This document shows, in pieces, positions 43,822 to 52,669 of a stretch of 64,000 nucleotides of DNA. The notes under the pieces were generated by a model. That model searched no databases. It was given only the letters and a program-made list of their open reading frames with translations, and was not told the DNA's origin. The stretch comes from Mangrovimonas sp. YM274. Its GTDB lineage: Bacteria; Bacteroidota; Bacteroidia; Flavobacteriales; Flavobacteriaceae. Within the stretch, counting starts at the first letter, position 1. The number at the start of each line of letters is the position of its first letter. The translations under genes and the position numbers were made by a program. The stretch spans positions 2,094,128 through 2,158,127 of the forward strand of contig NZ_CP133091.1 in the NCBI RefSeq assembly GCF_030908385.1, written 5' to 3'.

Positions 43822-44708
43822 TAATCTATAGCTCTTTTAGTAATATCCTCAAAAGCATCAATACGGCGATCTCTGAAGAATGGCCAATTTTGACGCACAT
43901 TTTCCTGGTGCTCCAAATCAACTTGGGCCATTAAAATTTCCTCTTGATCATGGGATGCTTGTGCCAATATTTCACCCTGCGGCCCTGCAATAAACGAAGC
44001 GCCCCAAAATTCAATGCCAGCTGTGTCAGGTATGTATTGCTCTAACCCTATTCTATTGGCCGCTGCAACATATACGCCATTCGCTACGGCATGACCTTTC
44101 ATAACATTCATCCAAGCACCATATTGATTCTCGCCATATTCGGTTTTTTCATGCGGGTGCCATCCAATAGCAGTTGGATAAAATAAGACCTCAGATCCTT
44201 TAAGGGCTGTAAGACGGGCAGCTTCAGGGTACCATTGATCCCAACAAATAAGCGTTCCAATATTTCCTTTTTTGGTTGGATTGTTTTTAAATCCAAGATC
44301 TCCCGGAGTAAAATAGAATTTTTCATAAAAATGGGGGTCATCCGGAATATGCATTTTACGATATAAACCGGCTTCGGTACCATCTGTATCGATAATGTAT
44401 GCACTGTTGTGATAAATCCCTGCCATGCGTTTTTCAAAAAACGGAACAACAATTACAACACCTAATTTTTTAGCCAATTCACTAAAAGCCGTAAACGATG
44501 TGCTGTAAAGTGGTTCTGCCAAGGCAAAATTATCCGTATCCTCACTTTGGCAAAAATAATGACTACTGTAAAGCTCTGGTAAACAAATAACTTCCGCTCC
44601 TTGCTTAGCGGCTTTTTCTACCCATTTAAGGCATTTTTTAAGGTTGTTTTCAGCAACATCATTCAAGTTCAGCTGAATGACCGCTATGGTATATTTTTTC
44701 TTAGACAT
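43821..44708 (-). CDS. aguB: N-carbamoylputrescine amidohydrolase
   Basis: Nitrilase-fold hydrolase that turns N-carbamoylputrescine into putrescine, CO2 and ammonia. 295 residues; the Glu-Lys-Cys triad is seen in EVICLPELYSSHYF, LYRKMHIPDDP and GTLICWDQWYPEAARL. The downstream agmatine deiminase gene overlaps by one base. First gene of the operon. Confidence 0.93.
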   Translation of the reverse strand: MSKKKYTIAVIQLNLNDVAENNLKKCLKWVEKAAKQGAEVICLPELYSSHYFCQSEDTDNFALAEPLYSTSFTAFSELAKKLGVVIVVPFFEKRMAGIYHNSAYIIDTDGTEAGLYRKMHIPDDPHFYEKFYFTPGDLGFKNNPTKKGNIGTLICWDQWYPEAARLTALKGSEVLFYPTAIGWHPHEKTEYGENQYGAWMNVMKGHAVANGVYVAAANRIGLEQYIPDTAGIEFWGASFIAGPQGEILAQASHDQEEILMAQVDLEHQENVRQNWPFFRDRRIDAFEDITKRAID

Positions 44709-45021
44709 ATTACAACAATTAAACAGTGTAAAATTACTTATTTTTTGGAATAAAGCTTAAAAATTTCTTTCTCATCATATCCGTTTTAAAATGAAAAGAC
44801 CAAAAAGAAAATCACGATACGTTATTGGTTTTCAATATATTACACAAAACACTAAAATGTATATCCATAAACGTTTTACTATTTCCGATTAACGGCAAAG
44901 CACAAACCTTTTAACTAATAAAAATGAAACTACAACAAACAATTTTGCGGTTAGAGAATTCATTTACTACCTTTTTTATACAAAATTTAAGGTTTATTCA
45001 AATCTTATAAAACCTAAAAAT
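44709..45021. other. AT-rich intergenic region
   Basis: 313 bp between divergent genes. It must hold the promoter of the agmatine operon on the minus strand. A 28-codon frame at 44924-45010 has no support beyond its start and is not called. No repeat is recognised. Confidence 0.4.
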
Positions 45022-45294
45022 ATGGATACAAATCTTTCTTTGTTCAATCAAATTAACAGTATATCCTATTGGTTACTTATAGAAAGTAACTTTAAGAGCT
45101 CCATTATTTTAGACGCTGAAAAGGACACTTACTATGTTACAATAAAAAAAGGCAAGCAGCCTTTGTACACTTATTGCATTAATAACTTTAGTAAAAAGAA
45201 TAAAAACTTTTTAAAATTTGAACTTATCGGCATTGTAAACAGTTTGTTGCACATTAAACAAACTATTACCGAAAAACAGCGCTACAGTGCCTAG
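45022..45294 (+). CDS. Small protein of unknown function
   Basis: 90 residues, Lys- and Asn-rich, no signal or membrane helix. The middle VTIKKGKQPLYTYCINN and the end LLHIKQTITEKQRYSA do not match a family that I know. Support is its length in an AT-rich region and the clear terminator right after its stop. Short 5' purine stretch only. Confidence 0.5.
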   Translation: MDTNLSLFNQINSISYWLLIESNFKSSIILDAEKDTYYVTIKKGKQPLYTYCINNFSKKNKNFLKFELIGIVNSLLHIKQTITEKQRYSA

Positions 45295-45313
45295 GTCAAC
45301 CAAAATTCATGAA

Positions 45314-45350
45314 AAACAGCCTCCTAAATTACGGAATTAGGAGGCTGTTT
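45314..45350. terminator. Bidirectional intrinsic terminator
   Basis: Perfect 14-bp stem AAACAGCCTCCTAA (45314-45327) with TTAGGAGGCTGTTT (45337-45350), 9-base loop, A/T runs at both ends. It serves the 90-residue gene and the minus-strand alcohol dehydrogenase gene. Confidence 0.9.
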
Positions 45351-45377
45351 ATTTATGACTAACACTTTCCTGGAAAC

Positions 45378-46430
45378 CTATTTTAAAGAGGCCATGTCTA
45401 TTACAAAACGATATTTCACGTCTGCAGAAATAACCCGTTCATATGCCTTGTTTATATCCTGCATATTAATGACCTCGATATCCGAAACAATATTGTGTTC
45501 TCCACAAAAATCCAGCATTTCCTGTGTTTCCTTTAGTCCACCAATCAAAGACCCTGCAATGCGCTTACGGCCCATTATAAGCCCTCCTCCATGAAATGGT
45601 TTTAATGGTTCTACCGCTCCAACAAGAACCATTGTAGCATCTCGTTTCAACAATGCTATATAAGGGTCCATTTCATGTCCAACGGGAATGGTATTCAAAA
45701 TAAAATCAAAACTTCCCATGTGTTGTTGCATTTGCTCGGGGTCTTTAGAAATCAATACTTCATGAGCCCCTAAATCCTTGGCATCAGCAGCCTTTGAAGG
45801 TGATGTTGTTATCATAACTACATGAGCCCCTAAGGCATTTGCAAACTTCACTCCCATGTGTCCCAATCCCCCAAGACCAACAATTCCAACCTTGTCTCCT
45901 TTTTTTACATTCCAATGTCTAAGCGGGGACCAAGTGGTAATTCCTGCACAAAGTAATGGTGCTGCACCTTTAGGATCAATAGTATCTGGAACCTTCAAAA
46001 CGAAAGATTCATCAACAACTATTCCTGTAGAATATCCTCCATAAGTTTGGAGCCCTTCAAAATATTTATTAGGACTATTGTAGGTAAAAGTGGCTCCGTT
46101 TTCGCAAAATTGTTCCAAATCATCTTTACAAGACGAACAGGTTTGACAGGAATCCACCAAACAACCTACTCCAACAAGATCTCCTACCTTAAATTTACTA
46201 ACCCCACTTCCCACATCCGTTACTTTTCCAATAATTTCATGACCTGGGATTACTGGGTATTGCGACCCTCCCCAATCATTTCTAACCGTGTGTATATCAC
46301 TATGGCAAACCCCGCAATACAAAATGTCTATTTGCACATCCTTTTCGGTAACTGCTCGCCGTTCTATTTGCATCAATTCTAAATCTGCATCGGAAGCTTT
46401 AGCCCCAAATGCTTTAGCTGTACTACTCAT
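45378..46430 (-). CDS. Zinc-dependent NAD(P) alcohol dehydrogenase, second paralogue
   Basis: 350 residues, clearly homologous to the gene at 36819-37874 over the whole length: CGVCHSDIHTVRNDWG, GHEIIGKV, structural cysteines CQTCSSCKDDLEQFC, cofactor segment GLGGLGHMGVK. Aldehyde reduction with NADPH is expected. The differences between the copies (for example an insert with FTYNSPNKYFEG) suggest distinct substrates. Single gene. Confidence 0.93.
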   Translation of the reverse strand: MSSTAKAFGAKASDADLELMQIERRAVTEKDVQIDILYCGVCHSDIHTVRNDWGGSQYPVIPGHEIIGKVTDVGSGVSKFKVGDLVGVGCLVDSCQTCSSCKDDLEQFCENGATFTYNSPNKYFEGLQTYGGYSTGIVVDESFVLKVPDTIDPKGAAPLLCAGITTWSPLRHWNVKKGDKVGIVGLGGLGHMGVKFANALGAHVVMITTSPSKAADAKDLGAHEVLISKDPEQMQQHMGSFDFILNTIPVGHEMDPYIALLKRDATMVLVGAVEPLKPFHGGGLIMGRKRIAGSLIGGLKETQEMLDFCGEHNIVSDIEVINMQDINKAYERVISADVKYRFVIDMASLK

Positions 46431-46538
46431 AAATTCTAATTTAGGTGTTATTTTCTATAAAATTAAGAAGTGACTTTTTACTTCTACAATTTGAATATTT
46501 AATATAATGTTAAAACTTGACAATACCCAAGATTTGAC

Positions 46539-47054
46539 TTAGGCAAACATGGTAAGAATCCAATATAAAATGATAAGCACAACGAAGACAAAACTAATGG
46601 CGAAATATTTTATGGAATTGTGCACACATTTAAACTTATTATCTATAATCTTGCTTTCGGCATGAATTTGTTGCCCCAATTGCTCATAAAGTTTTTGTTG
46701 ACTTCCGCAGATTTCAATTAAATGCTCCGTATACTCTTCAATAGAACCAAACTTATAGACGGCATCACTAAAGAAAAATACATTCTTTTCATAGTTACGC
46801 TCTATTTGAGGCTTGAAACATTTAAAACAATAAAATATGGATAAGAGCACAAAAAATATCCAACAAATAATGCCTATCATGGGGATAATACCATCTTCAA
46901 ATAAATGCGATAGGGTTTTAAGCCTATCTACAAATATTCCCAAAATCAAACTATGGAATGAAAACACCACTCCTGCCTTTAATTCGGAAGCGCGTATAAG
47001 CTTTTCCAAACGTTCCAACTGTTCCCAGTAATTATTAGGATCCTGTATTGTCAT
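46539..47054 (-). CDS. Pycsar-effector-like membrane protein (PycTM/DUF5706-like)
   Basis: 171 residues, with membrane helices at about 27-43 (weak), 56-78 and 149-169. The N-terminal RASELKAGVVFSFHSLILG, the post-helix KPQIERNYEKNVFFFSDAVY and the amphipathic HLIEICGSQQKLYEQLGQQI before the last helix follow the pattern of the Pycsar effector family. In that family a cyclic nucleotide opens or gathers the membrane protein and harms the membrane. Its start overlaps the 3' end of the cyclase gene by 20 bp, so the two are translationally coupled. The family call rests on pattern, not a search. Confidence 0.72.
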   Translation of the reverse strand: MTIQDPNNYWEQLERLEKLIRASELKAGVVFSFHSLILGIFVDRLKTLSHLFEDGIIPMIGIICWIFFVLLSIFYCFKCFKPQIERNYEKNVFFFSDAVYKFGSIEEYTEHLIEICGSQQKLYEQLGQQIHAESKIIDNKFKCVHNSIKYFAISFVFVVLIILYWILTMFA

Positions 47055-48900
47055 ATGCTTTTGATTTAAATGGTTCTTTAACCTTTATGGTGTGTTGATT
47101 CTTTACAAAATACATTTTCATCATCCCCTTATTTTTCACATCAATTTCCCCTCTGTATTCGCACTCAAATTCATCTTGAATCAGGTTATGGGTAGATGCT
47201 GAAATATTGATTTTTCCTTCTTCTGAATTGGTTTCCATTCTTGCGGCAATATTTACAGTGTCTCCCCAGACATCATAGGCAAATTTCTTACTCCCTACCA
47301 CTCCTGCCACTACAGAACCCGTATGGATCCCCACGCGTATACTGAAATTCCTTTCTGTTTGTTGATTGTCACTAATTTCCTCAACAAAAGTTACAATTTC
47401 AATGGCAGCTTTCACAATTTTTTTAGCATGGTCCTCAATTTCAAAGGGAAGCCCACCAACACACATATAAGCATCACCTATGGTTTTTATCTTTTCCAAA
47501 CCATATTGTTCAATAATTTCGTCGAATTTAGAGAAATAGAAATCTACAGTTTCCACCAAGGCTTCGGGAGACAATCCTTCCGAATATTTTGTAAAACCAA
47601 CAAAATCCGTAAATAATACCGTAACCGAATCGAATCTATGCGAGGTTACTTTACCGTGCTCTTTGAGTTCCTTTGCAGTTTCTTCTGGCAATATATTACG
47701 TAACAACTGGTCCGATCGTAGTTTTTCCTGCTCAATGATCCGCTTTGTTTTTTGAATGAATGCATTTCTTCTAAAAAGCCCCAAAGCCAAAAGTCCTATC
47801 AAAAATAACGCTATGGTTGTGGCAATAGCAATAATTTTTTGAGTCCGCTTTTGTTGATTGAGCAAATCAACTTCCAGCTGCTTCTGGGAAACTTCAAAAT
47901 TGGTACGGATATCAGCCATCTCCTGTACTTTACGCACATTACTTACACTATCACGATAAACTATATGAGATTTATAATATTGGTAAGCTTCATTCGTGTT
48001 TCCTTTCTGTTCATTCAATTGCGCCAACAAGAGGTTTGCTACGCTAATCTGCTCCTTTAAACCATGTCGCTGGGCAATTTCCAAAGCCTGATTGGCAAAC
48101 TCTAAGGCTTTAGGGATATCATTTTGTTTCGAATAGATATCAGACATACAATTGAGGAACTCTGAAATGCCCGAGTAGTCCTCAAGGGGTTCCAAGATTG
48201 AAATGGCTTGATTGATATTTCTTTTGGCTAATTCATCATTCCCTTTTTCAGCATAGATTCTACCTAAATTTCCCAGTATATATGCCTTTCCGATGGTGTA
48301 ATTTGTCCTTTCAAAAATCTCTCCTGCCTCTTCAAAATACTCACCTGCCCTATTATATTGCTCAAATTTCAAAAAATGATCACCAACATTATACAGGGCG
48401 TTTGCTAGAGTTACAGAATCATTGGATGTCCTTAAAAGATTTATGGCCTTGCCGTAATAAAGCTCCGCATTACTTGAATTTTCCATCATAGAATAGACGT
48501 CTGCTGCAGCCATATAGGCCGCACCTTCTCCAGTAATATAGCCACCTTCAATAGCTGATTCTGCACTTAAAACAAATGCCGAAAGCGCTTCTTCCAAATT
48601 GCCCAATAAACGTTCCTTGTTTCCTTTCTGCAAGTAGCCCCTGGACAAATATTCAAGATTGTTAAACTGCTTGGATAATTGTATCAATTCTTCCGAATAG
48701 TCTAATGCCAAGTTGATGTCATTACTTTCATTAAAAGACAGCTCACGAAGTAACTCCATACGCTCCAACCCCTTGGCGCCATCAAGCAGTTTGGCTAAAC
48801 TATCGGCTACTTTTTGGTCCTGGGCATTAAGCGACAATGGGATAAAACACAACAGTGAAATCCACCCTAGATAACGGAATAAAGAACTGAAAATTTTCAA
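47035..48900 (-). CDS. TPR-containing class III nucleotide cyclase
   Basis: 621 residues. Signal peptide (1-26), TPR repeats (about 60-320) placed outside the cytoplasm, coiled coil (about 320-352), membrane helix (355-377), a linker LLRNILPEETAKELKEHG and a cytoplasmic cyclase domain (about 422-600). Metal-binding Asp432 and Asp476, transition-state Asn550 and Arg554 are present. Lys472 and Asp543 sit at the adenine-specifying positions (Glu and Cys in guanylate cyclases), so cAMP is the expected product. The order is an extracytoplasmic sensor, then membrane, then output. Second gene of a three-gene operon; it ends inside the start of the effector-like gene. Confidence 0.92.
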   Translation of the reverse strand: MKIFSSLFRYLGWISLLCFIPLSLNAQDQKVADSLAKLLDGAKGLERMELLRELSFNESNDINLALDYSEELIQLSKQFNNLEYLSRGYLQKGNKERLLGNLEEALSAFVLSAESAIEGGYITGEGAAYMAAADVYSMMENSSNAELYYGKAINLLRTSNDSVTLANALYNVGDHFLKFEQYNRAGEYFEEAGEIFERTNYTIGKAYILGNLGRIYAEKGNDELAKRNINQAISILEPLEDYSGISEFLNCMSDIYSKQNDIPKALEFANQALEIAQRHGLKEQISVANLLLAQLNEQKGNTNEAYQYYKSHIVYRDSVSNVRKVQEMADIRTNFEVSQKQLEVDLLNQQKRTQKIIAIATTIALFLIGLLALGLFRRNAFIQKTKRIIEQEKLRSDQLLRNILPEETAKELKEHGKVTSHRFDSVTVLFTDFVGFTKYSEGLSPEALVETVDFYFSKFDEIIEQYGLEKIKTIGDAYMCVGGLPFEIEDHAKKIVKAAIEIVTFVEEISDNQQTERNFSIRVGIHTGSVVAGVVGSKKFAYDVWGDTVNIAARMETNSEEGKINISASTHNLIQDEFECEYRGEIDVKNKGMMKMYFVKNQHTIKVKEPFKSKAYDNTGS

Positions 48901-48906
48901 ATTATA

Positions 48907-49368
48907 TTATTTTGGATTGGCCTGTAGTTTAGGATCTACTGAGAAAGCCTTATAATCATCGGCTGTTTTAAAGATTCTAAAGTTAATCGTGTAATCATCT
49001 ATTTTGTTTACCAAACTAGAATCATCCTTAACTTTTTTCTTAACCGTTGCATTACGGCTATTACCTCCAGAAATGATAGACTCATCAAAAAAATTAACAT
49101 TATTATTCACATTTGAATTATAGTCTATACTGTAAATGGCAATAGAATAGTCTTTATCCACTCCGTCAGGATATTTAACTTCGCCCTCCCATTTTACATC
49201 ATGGTCAACATATACTTGTGAAGTGAAGTCCTCAATTCCGTTGGAAGAGGTGCCGGAATTATCATCAGTCAATTCACATTTGCTTTCTACCTCAGTTTTT
49301 GTGGGGTCATCTAGTCCATAAAGCGCACTAGCTTGAACAGTTAAAGTGATGGTTACCTTTTTACTCAT
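48907..49368 (-). CDS. Small soluble protein at the head of the cyclase operon
   Basis: 153 residues from the ATG at 49368, with no signal peptide. Beta-rich: MSKKVTITLTVQASALYGL at the start and YTINFRIFKTADDYKAFSVD near the end. There is a weak resemblance to the AidA/PixA inclusion-body family in the way the last strands end with a FSVDP segment; this is not firm. Six bp separate it from the cyclase gene. A 19-residue longer form starting at 49425 lacks support. Function unknown. Confidence 0.7.
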   Translation of the reverse strand: MSKKVTITLTVQASALYGLDDPTKTEVESKCELTDDNSGTSSNGIEDFTSQVYVDHDVKWEGEVKYPDGVDKDYSIAIYSIDYNSNVNNNVNFFDESIISGGNSRNATVKKKVKDDSSLVNKIDDYTINFRIFKTADDYKAFSVDPKLQANPK

Positions 49369-49383
49369 GATTTCTATATTTAA

Positions 49384-49420
49384 ATGGTTATTATCTAATT
49401 GTATAACAATACATAACCAT
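49384..49420. promoter_or_regulatory. Nested inverted repeat upstream of the cyclase operon
   Basis: ATGGTTAT (49384-49391) with ATAACCAT (49413-49420) surrounds ATTGT (49398-49402) with ACAAT (49406-49410). It lies 16 bp before the first start codon of the operon, so it could be an operator or a hairpin in the untranslated leader. Confidence 0.5.
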
Positions 49421-49542
49421 CGCAACCTATGTTATGAGTAAAATGAGGCTCTGAGAAATTTTTAACGTAATATGTTTTTAGGGGAATAGTTTAAATATAC
49501 TACAATTGACCGAATTACACTAATTTATTCCTTAATCCAATT

Positions 49543-49578
49543 AAAAAAGAAAGCCTCCTATTTGGAGGCTTTCTTTTT
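49543..49578. terminator. Terminator after the S9 peptidase gene
   Basis: 10-bp stem GAAAGCCTCC (49549-49558) with GGAGGCTTTC (49564-49573), loop of five bases, A run before and T run after. It marks the end of the minus-strand S9 peptidase transcript and separates it from the cyclase operon. Confidence 0.9.
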
Positions 49579-49584
49579 CTTGCT

Positions 49585-52359
49585 TTATTTTTCTAAGAGT
49601 TCATATCCTTGGTCAATCCCTTTTTCAATAGCAGGTACTCCTTTTTCCATCCAAAGTGGCTTTGGAGCTCCCTTCAGAAAATAATCGAAATATTGCGCTA
49701 ATCTAATATTGAAATCTCTTTTGTTTTGATATTTCTGGGGCCAATGCGGTTCTCCTTCATAATTTAAAAACCATGACGGTTTCCCTAATCTTCTCAAACT
49801 TACAAACAATTCTATCCCTTGGTACCATGGCACGTGACCATCGGCATCATTATGCATAATCAAAAGAGGCGTATGGACTTTATCAATATTAAAAATAGGA
49901 GAGTTTTCAATGTATCGAGCAGGATATTGCCAAGGAGTTCCACCAATCCTACTTTGACCGTGCTCGTATTGAAACTGTCTGCTTAACCCAGTCCACCATC
50001 TAATACCTCCATAAGCACTAATCATATTTGGAACCGGAGCCCCAGCTTCCGCAGCCTTGAAAATATTGGTTTTGGTGACCAGATAGGCTATTTGGTAACC
50101 GCCCCAACTATGGCCTTGAACCCCAATATTATTACTGTCCACAAAGCCCTTTTCAATTAAATTGGTTACTCCCGGAAGTACACAATTAAAGGCACTTTCA
50201 CCGGGATATCCTTCTCGATAGGTTACATCAGGATTAAAAATCAAATAACCTCTACTGGCATAAAAACTATAATTAATTGTAGATCTACCAAAAGATGGTG
50301 TACGGTGCTTATGTAAATTATCTGAACTTCGCTCATAAAAATTGACCACCATAGGGTAAGTTTTATTCGGATCGAAATTTTCTGGTTTTACAAGCATCCC
50401 TGTCATAGGGATACCATCCAATGAATTCCAATGCACCAATTCTATTGTTCCCCAATTAAACTGTGATTGCTGAGGATTGGCATTACTTAAACGGGTGTTT
50501 GTTTTAAAATAATCTTCAGTAATTCTAATGTCTGGGAACTCTTGAAAAGATTCTCTTGTAAAAACCATTTCACTACTTTGTAGTGCTTTAATAGGTTTAC
50601 CAAAATGATACGGACCATAAACTATTTCCTCAAGAACTTTAGACTTTGCATTTAATTGAGCGTAACCAGATTCTTTAGTTTCGTCATTAAAAACAGATAA
50701 GAGCCAATTTTGCTTTGTATCCAAAGCTTCTTCTTCCTTGTTCAAACGAATATATCTATATACCTTTTTTAAATTTCTACCTTCCGTTAGTTTTGTTCCT
50801 TTTCCTGTTTCTGGATCAAAACTCCAAATATCATAGCGATCGTAAAGTAACAGGGACTTGTCATTATTTGTCCATCCAGCACTACCATAAGCGTATGCCG
50901 GAGCAGGCACGTCATTCAATTCGTCTGCAAAAGCGATACCCTCTGTTAAATTGACTTTGGTTCCCTTTTTGATATTGTATACAAACCAAGTGCTGTCTAT
51001 ATCATGATAACCATATACGTAATTCCCTTTGGGACTTAATTTGGCTTCGGGAACCGCTTTTAAAATTGGCTCAACTTCTCCATTTTCTGTATTTACCAAA
51101 GCAAAATCCATTAAACTCATCCCAGTCCATTGACTTTCTAAAGTATAGGGTTGTGGATTATTTACCAAAGCCCATTTTGCATCCCCATGATTTGTAATTG
51201 AAACGTTAGGGTAAGCTTTGGTAGCCAACGGCACTAACTTATTTTTTTTCAAATCGTACACAGTAGTAAAGGATTTAATACTATCCTTTTTAAGATCTAA
51301 TTCCTGAACGGTATAGAGTCTTGGCTCGTCATAAGTCCAAACCTCCACGTTTACCACTTCCTCATCCAAGAGTGTTGTATCTTTAACCACTGGAGGTTTT
51401 CTCAACCCAAAATATAATTTGGATTCATCCCGAGAAAACGTCAAAGTTTCATAAGGAGAAACCAAATACCCCTTAGGCGAGGTGTTATTGTCAACAACTT
51501 TTTGGGCTACAGAATCGCCTTCACCCCAAACAAATAATTCATTAGGCCTTACTTGAACCTTTGTAGTATCTTGATCTGCTATAAAGCCTAACTGTTTTCC
51601 TGATTCACTAAACTTTAAATGAACATATGTTGCCGATGTAGCCCCATGGATTTGATTGGTCTCATTGTTTTCAAAATTTATAACATAAACCCCGGCACCG
51701 CTATTTTTTTCATCCCCTGTTGTTGAATAAGCCAATCGATTTCCAAATTTTGAAAAAGTATAATTGGTGACATATTTAAGCGTGTCCCGTTGGTTTGTAT
51801 TTAAGCTGACCACTACCAAATGGTATCCATTCTTTTTACTAACCTTTTTTTTCCGTTTGTCTGAAGGTATTTTTGACTCTTCACTTTCCTTAGATTTTTC
51901 TTTAATAGCAAGTAACTCTAGAGCCACAAAACCAGACCACTTTTCAGGTATTTTATACGATTTTAAATTGGCAAGTTTCATCAAGTTACCTGATTGCAAA
52001 TTGTAAATACCCAAGGAGTCTTTAGGCAATTCATTTGCTTCTATTTTTTGCCGTTTCATAGCCAATATAGAATCCTTTACGGGATTGATTTCAAATAACA
52101 AGAACTTGGAATCATAGGTGAAACGTCCTCCTTTGGCGTGCTCATGTTCAAAAATCAAGTTTCCTGACTTTTCTTTAAGCTCTAAAGAAGAATCTGAGTT
52201 TTCAACAGTAATGTCATATACTACATATTGACCGTTAGGAGCAATTTGTGTATTGTTTATCGTCTTCCAATTTGCTACATCGGAATGGTCCATGATTTTT
52301 TTTTGAGAAAACATGGAAATTGCCAACAAACTAAGTAGGCCTGAAATGTAAATTTTCAT
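49585..52359 (-). CDS. S9-family prolyl-oligopeptidase-like peptidase
   Basis: 924 residues with a Sec signal (about 1-20). A long beta-propeller part precedes a C-terminal alpha/beta-hydrolase domain with the nucleophile Ser751 in GVQGHSWGGYQ, acid Asp840 in HNDADGHVPW and base His872 in GEPHWPQK. It cleaves peptides in the periplasm. The length is greater than DPP4-type enzymes (about 720), owing to the long N-terminal part. Single gene with its own terminator. Confidence 0.92.
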   Translation of the reverse strand: MKIYISGLLSLLAISMFSQKKIMDHSDVANWKTINNTQIAPNGQYVVYDITVENSDSSLELKEKSGNLIFEHEHAKGGRFTYDSKFLLFEINPVKDSILAMKRQKIEANELPKDSLGIYNLQSGNLMKLANLKSYKIPEKWSGFVALELLAIKEKSKESEESKIPSDKRKKKVSKKNGYHLVVVSLNTNQRDTLKYVTNYTFSKFGNRLAYSTTGDEKNSGAGVYVINFENNETNQIHGATSATYVHLKFSESGKQLGFIADQDTTKVQVRPNELFVWGEGDSVAQKVVDNNTSPKGYLVSPYETLTFSRDESKLYFGLRKPPVVKDTTLLDEEVVNVEVWTYDEPRLYTVQELDLKKDSIKSFTTVYDLKKNKLVPLATKAYPNVSITNHGDAKWALVNNPQPYTLESQWTGMSLMDFALVNTENGEVEPILKAVPEAKLSPKGNYVYGYHDIDSTWFVYNIKKGTKVNLTEGIAFADELNDVPAPAYAYGSAGWTNNDKSLLLYDRYDIWSFDPETGKGTKLTEGRNLKKVYRYIRLNKEEEALDTKQNWLLSVFNDETKESGYAQLNAKSKVLEEIVYGPYHFGKPIKALQSSEMVFTRESFQEFPDIRITEDYFKTNTRLSNANPQQSQFNWGTIELVHWNSLDGIPMTGMLVKPENFDPNKTYPMVVNFYERSSDNLHKHRTPSFGRSTINYSFYASRGYLIFNPDVTYREGYPGESAFNCVLPGVTNLIEKGFVDSNNIGVQGHSWGGYQIAYLVTKTNIFKAAEAGAPVPNMISAYGGIRWWTGLSRQFQYEHGQSRIGGTPWQYPARYIENSPIFNIDKVHTPLLIMHNDADGHVPWYQGIELFVSLRRLGKPSWFLNYEGEPHWPQKYQNKRDFNIRLAQYFDYFLKGAPKPLWMEKGVPAIEKGIDQGYELLEK

Positions 52360-52669
52360 TGGGCATATTTTTTAAAGGTTACAAAGATACTCAATTGCAG
52401 AAAAACAGACTTAAAACCAATCCTCTAAGAATCAATACAAAAACAAAAAATCACAAAAATATCGTGTAAACAATTCCATTTTAAGTTTACTGAAAATTTA
52501 GTTTATAACATGAGTAGTAATTTGATCCAGAAGATCAAGATGGCGCGTTTTGATGCGGAAACATCTGATTGTTAATAAATTGTTGACAAGAACCCATAAA
52601 ATGTCACGGTGTAAGCCATTTTTTATTAATTTTATTTTTTAATAAAAGCCACAAATAATAGACCTTTTC
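52360..52669. other. AT-rich intergenic region
   Basis: 310 bp between divergent S9 peptidase and LysM genes; it holds both promoters. TTGTTAATAAATTGTTGAC at 52569-52587 contains a direct TTGTT repeat that resembles DnaA-box-like sequences seen near other bacterial genes; too weak to call as an origin. Confidence 0.35.

Noticed and set aside
44924-45010. A 28-codon frame before the 90-residue gene
   Set aside because: No conserved features, no leader-like codon run, no terminator after it; length is within chance for AT-rich DNA.
47035-48900. A Pycsar pyrimidine cyclase (PycC) call for the cyclase
   Set aside because: The substrate-specifying Lys472 and Asp543 are those of adenylate cyclases, and the TPR sensor with membrane anchor differs from the soluble PycC layout; only the effector-like gene resembles Pycsar.
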